A DNA stretch of 64,000 nucleotides from Candidatus Nitronereus thalassa (GTDB taxonomy: Bacteria; Nitrospirota; Nitrospiria; Nitrospirales; UBA8639): contig NZ_JAQOUE010000001.1 of assembly GCF_032191465.1 (NCBI RefSeq), positions 310,001-374,000 on the forward strand. The letters are read 5' to 3'. Positions 62,228-64,000 of this stretch are shown in pieces. The translations under genes and the position numbers were made by a program. Numbering within the stretch: the first letter of the stretch is position 1; every line of letters begins with the position of its first letter. A model generated the notes under the pieces. It had not been told where the DNA came from. It saw only the letters and a list, made by a program, of their open reading frames with translations, and made no database searches.

Positions 62228-63220
62228 ATGATCTTCAATGCCCTCGTGGTCGAAAAGACCGGACAAGCAGAAGTTTCGGCAAACGTGCAAGAGTTGACGG
62301 ACGATCAATTGCCAACAGGAAATGTCACGATTGCGATTGAGTACACCACGGTCAACTATAAGGATGGACTGTGCCTGCAACCGAACAACGGGCTGGTTCG
62401 CGATTATCCGCACGTGCCGGGGATAGACTTTGCAGGAACCATCGATTCTTCTGACGATTCCCGATACACACCCGGCGACAAAGTCGTGTTAACGGGTTGG
62501 CATGTGGGTGAGACGCATTGGGGAGGGTATTCACAGAAAGCTCGCGTGAATGCTGATTGGTTGGTTCCTCTGCCGCAAGGTCTGACAACCAGACAAGCGA
62601 TGGCCATTGGAACGGCTGGCTTCTCCGCGGTCCTCGCGATTGTGGCATTGGAAGATCGCGGTTTAAAGCCGGATCACGGACCAGTTCTCGTCAGCGGCGC
62701 AGCAGGCGGAGTCGGCTCGATTGCCACAGCGGTGCTCGCCAACCTCGGGTATGAGGTCGCTGCAGTAACGGGTCGGCCAGAGACAGCGGATTATTTGAAG
62801 TCGCTTGGTGCACATCGGATTGTCGCTCGCCACGAAATCGATACCATAACCAAGAAGCCTCTCGAAGCAGAGACGTGGGCGGGCTGTGTTGATGCTGTTG
62901 GTGGTGAGATGCTCGCACGGGTGATCGGTCAGTTGAAATACGGCGCGTCGGTTGCTGCGGTCGGACTTGCCGGCGGAGCGGCCCTGCCTACAAGCGTGAT
63001 TCCCTTTCTGCTACGCGGGGTGAACTTACTAGGAATCGATAGTGTTCTGCAGCCTTATGAGCAACGTTTGAGGGCGTGGAAACGTCTGGCCTCCGATTTG
63101 CCTTTGGAGAAACTCGATGCCATGATTCGTCCGGCAACGTTGGCGGAGGTGCCAACACTGTGCACCGAGATTTTGAAAGGTCGGATCAAAGGTCGCATCG
63201 TGGTCGATGTGAACGCATGA
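62228..63220 (+). CDS. AcuI/YhdH-type quinone oxidoreductase (acryloyl-CoA reductase-like)
   Basis: 330 residues, MDR superfamily without structural zinc Cys cluster. Family blocks: TTVNYKDGLCLQPNNGLVRD, PHVPGIDFAGTID, VLTGWHVGETHWGGYSQKA, and nucleotide loop VLVSGAAGGVGSIATAVLAN. GVNLLGIDSVLQPYEQRLRA and ILKGRIKGRIVVDVN end it as in AcuI. AcuI reduces acryloyl-CoA to propionyl-CoA with NADPH. Good ribosome site AAGAAAG. Confidence 0.9.
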   Translation: MIFNALVVEKTGQAEVSANVQELTDDQLPTGNVTIAIEYTTVNYKDGLCLQPNNGLVRDYPHVPGIDFAGTIDSSDDSRYTPGDKVVLTGWHVGETHWGGYSQKARVNADWLVPLPQGLTTRQAMAIGTAGFSAVLAIVALEDRGLKPDHGPVLVSGAAGGVGSIATAVLANLGYEVAAVTGRPETADYLKSLGAHRIVARHEIDTITKKPLEAETWAGCVDAVGGEMLARVIGQLKYGASVAAVGLAGGAALPTSVIPFLLRGVNLLGIDSVLQPYEQRLRAWKRLASDLPLEKLDAMIRPATLAEVPTLCTEILKGRIKGRIVVDVNA

Positions 63221-63401
63221 CAATGTCCGAGAGTGGGCTAATGAGTAGATATCTATGTTAAAGAATAAAAACTTACACTTCTGGCTATAAACCTGAAAAA
63301 TTGTCAGATTTTCGTTGCGTTTACCGAAGGAGACACGCAGAATAGGAAGTGGGACTTCTTCTTTATCTACTCTGAAACATTTTCCGTGGAGTGCCACGAA
63401 A

Positions 63402-64000
63402 ATGCGTATACGCACCCCTACCGTGGTTGGCAGTGTCGTCCTCCTTGCTCTTGTGGGCGGGCTTGCTTTTCTTTCTCAGCTTCAACCCGTCGGGAACCCT
63501 TCCCAGCGTCAGATTCTAGAAATTCCGCAGGGCGCATCATTGTCTCACGTGTCCAGTTTGCTCTATCAACGGCAGCTCATTAAGAGCGATTGGGCGTTTT
63601 CGTGGATGGGTAGAGTGCTTGGGGCCGATCGAAATATCATCCCTGGGGAATATGAATTTCATGGAGGAATGGCTCCGGCGGATGTCCTCAACAAAATCAC
63701 CAAAGGCGAGGTGGTACGATATGCCGTGACGATTCCTGAGGGGTATTCTATTGAACAAATCGCCGGTATCCTCCAGGCAAAAGGGTTGGCTGACCAAGAC
63801 AGGTTCATTGCACTGACCAAAGACCGTGACTTTCTCTCGCGACTCAACTTTCAAGTAGAAGACCTGGAAGGATATCTTTTTCCGGATACCTATCATTTTA
63901 CGCGGCAAATGCCACCTGAAAGCATTATCCAGGCCATGGTGACTCGCTTCAAACAGTCTTGGACCGAGCAACTCCAGGCACGGGCCGCCGAATTGGGGAT
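63402..64000 (+). CDS. mltG: Endolytic murein transglycosylase MltG, 3' end cut by window
   Basis: 199 codons up to the window edge, no stop. Start ATG at 63402. One N-terminal helix (VVGSVVLLALVGGLAFLS), a LysM-like N-terminal part (ILEIPQGASLSHVSSLLYQR), IIPGEYEFHGGMAPADVLNK, VTIPEGYSIEQIAGILQAKG and the catalytic-Glu segment DLEGYLFPDTYHF. The lytic transglycosylase ends nascent glycan chains in the inner membrane. The C-terminal portion lies beyond the window. Confidence 0.9.
   Translation, partial: MRIRTPTVVGSVVLLALVGGLAFLSQLQPVGNPSQRQILEIPQGASLSHVSSLLYQRQLIKSDWAFSWMGRVLGADRNIIPGEYEFHGGMAPADVLNKITKGEVVRYAVTIPEGYSIEQIAGILQAKGLADQDRFIALTKDRDFLSRLNFQVEDLEGYLFPDTYHFTRQMPPESIIQAMVTRFKQSWTEQLQARAAELG

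Overview
The window looks like a chromosomal segment of a Gram-negative, mid-GC bacterium. Gram-negative envelope genes are plain: lipoproteins, a secretin, PilM/N/O-type inner-membrane proteins, periplasmic folding and redox proteins. The gene families present (DUF2779, DUF4112, DUF5069, a short PutA, a cohesin-tailed secretin, HWE/HisKA_2-type kinases) remind me of Nitrospirota, particularly Nitrospira relatives. That placement is an inference from gene style, not from a marker search.

Layout. 1-4.4 kb: two overlapping sensor kinase genes, the first cut by the window edge. 4.4-8.7 kb: a solitary sugar-type solute-binding protein, a frameshifted pseudogene, two tandem YjdF/DUF2238 membrane proteins and a YjbQ-family protein. 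8.8-10.3 kb: a gamma-glutamylcyclotransferase-like gene and glutaminase. 10.8-18.4 kb: an unrecognised 1019-residue membrane protein, an alkyltransferase-like DNA-lesion protein lacking the catalytic Cys, and small genes (DUF2846 lipoprotein, EEP phosphohydrolase, TfoX-N, cupredoxin, DUF5069, STAS, periplasmic FKBP). 18.4-22.1 kb: an O-methyltransferase, HemW, a small unknown, an AT-rich gap with two perfect DnaA boxes, and DUF4112. 22.3-29.2 kb: a DUF2779 nuclease-like protein, aroQ-efp-accB-accC-thiE, then convergent bioD and an SDR. 29.5-42.2 kb: a secreted unknown, putA, a secreted unknown, a dienelactone-hydrolase homologue lacking its nucleophile, a large TPR lipoprotein, then thiI-trxB-coaE and a beta-helix protein.

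The most coherent system lies at 42.3-53.2 kb on the minus strand. It is an uninterrupted type IV pilus/type II secretion-like operon: secretin with a C-terminal cohesin-like domain, two pseudopilins, a LysM lipoprotein, GspF, GspE, PilM-, PilN-, PilO- and PilP-like proteins, and a secreted retropepsin-like aspartic protease. A third pilin-like protein and tenA lie just upstream. The secretin leader carries two related palindromes. No retraction ATPase and no prepilin peptidase are visible in the window.

55-64 kb is mostly housekeeping on the plus strand: a Tpx-like lipoprotein (minus strand), cinA, thpR, recA with a clear promoter, yqeY, alaS, an AcuI/YhdH reductase, and mltG running off the right edge. 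I found no tRNA, rRNA, CRISPR array, insertion sequence or phage genes. Intergenic regions are short except for 5781-6162, 10309-10783, 21093-21613 and 53155-53473, each described in the list.
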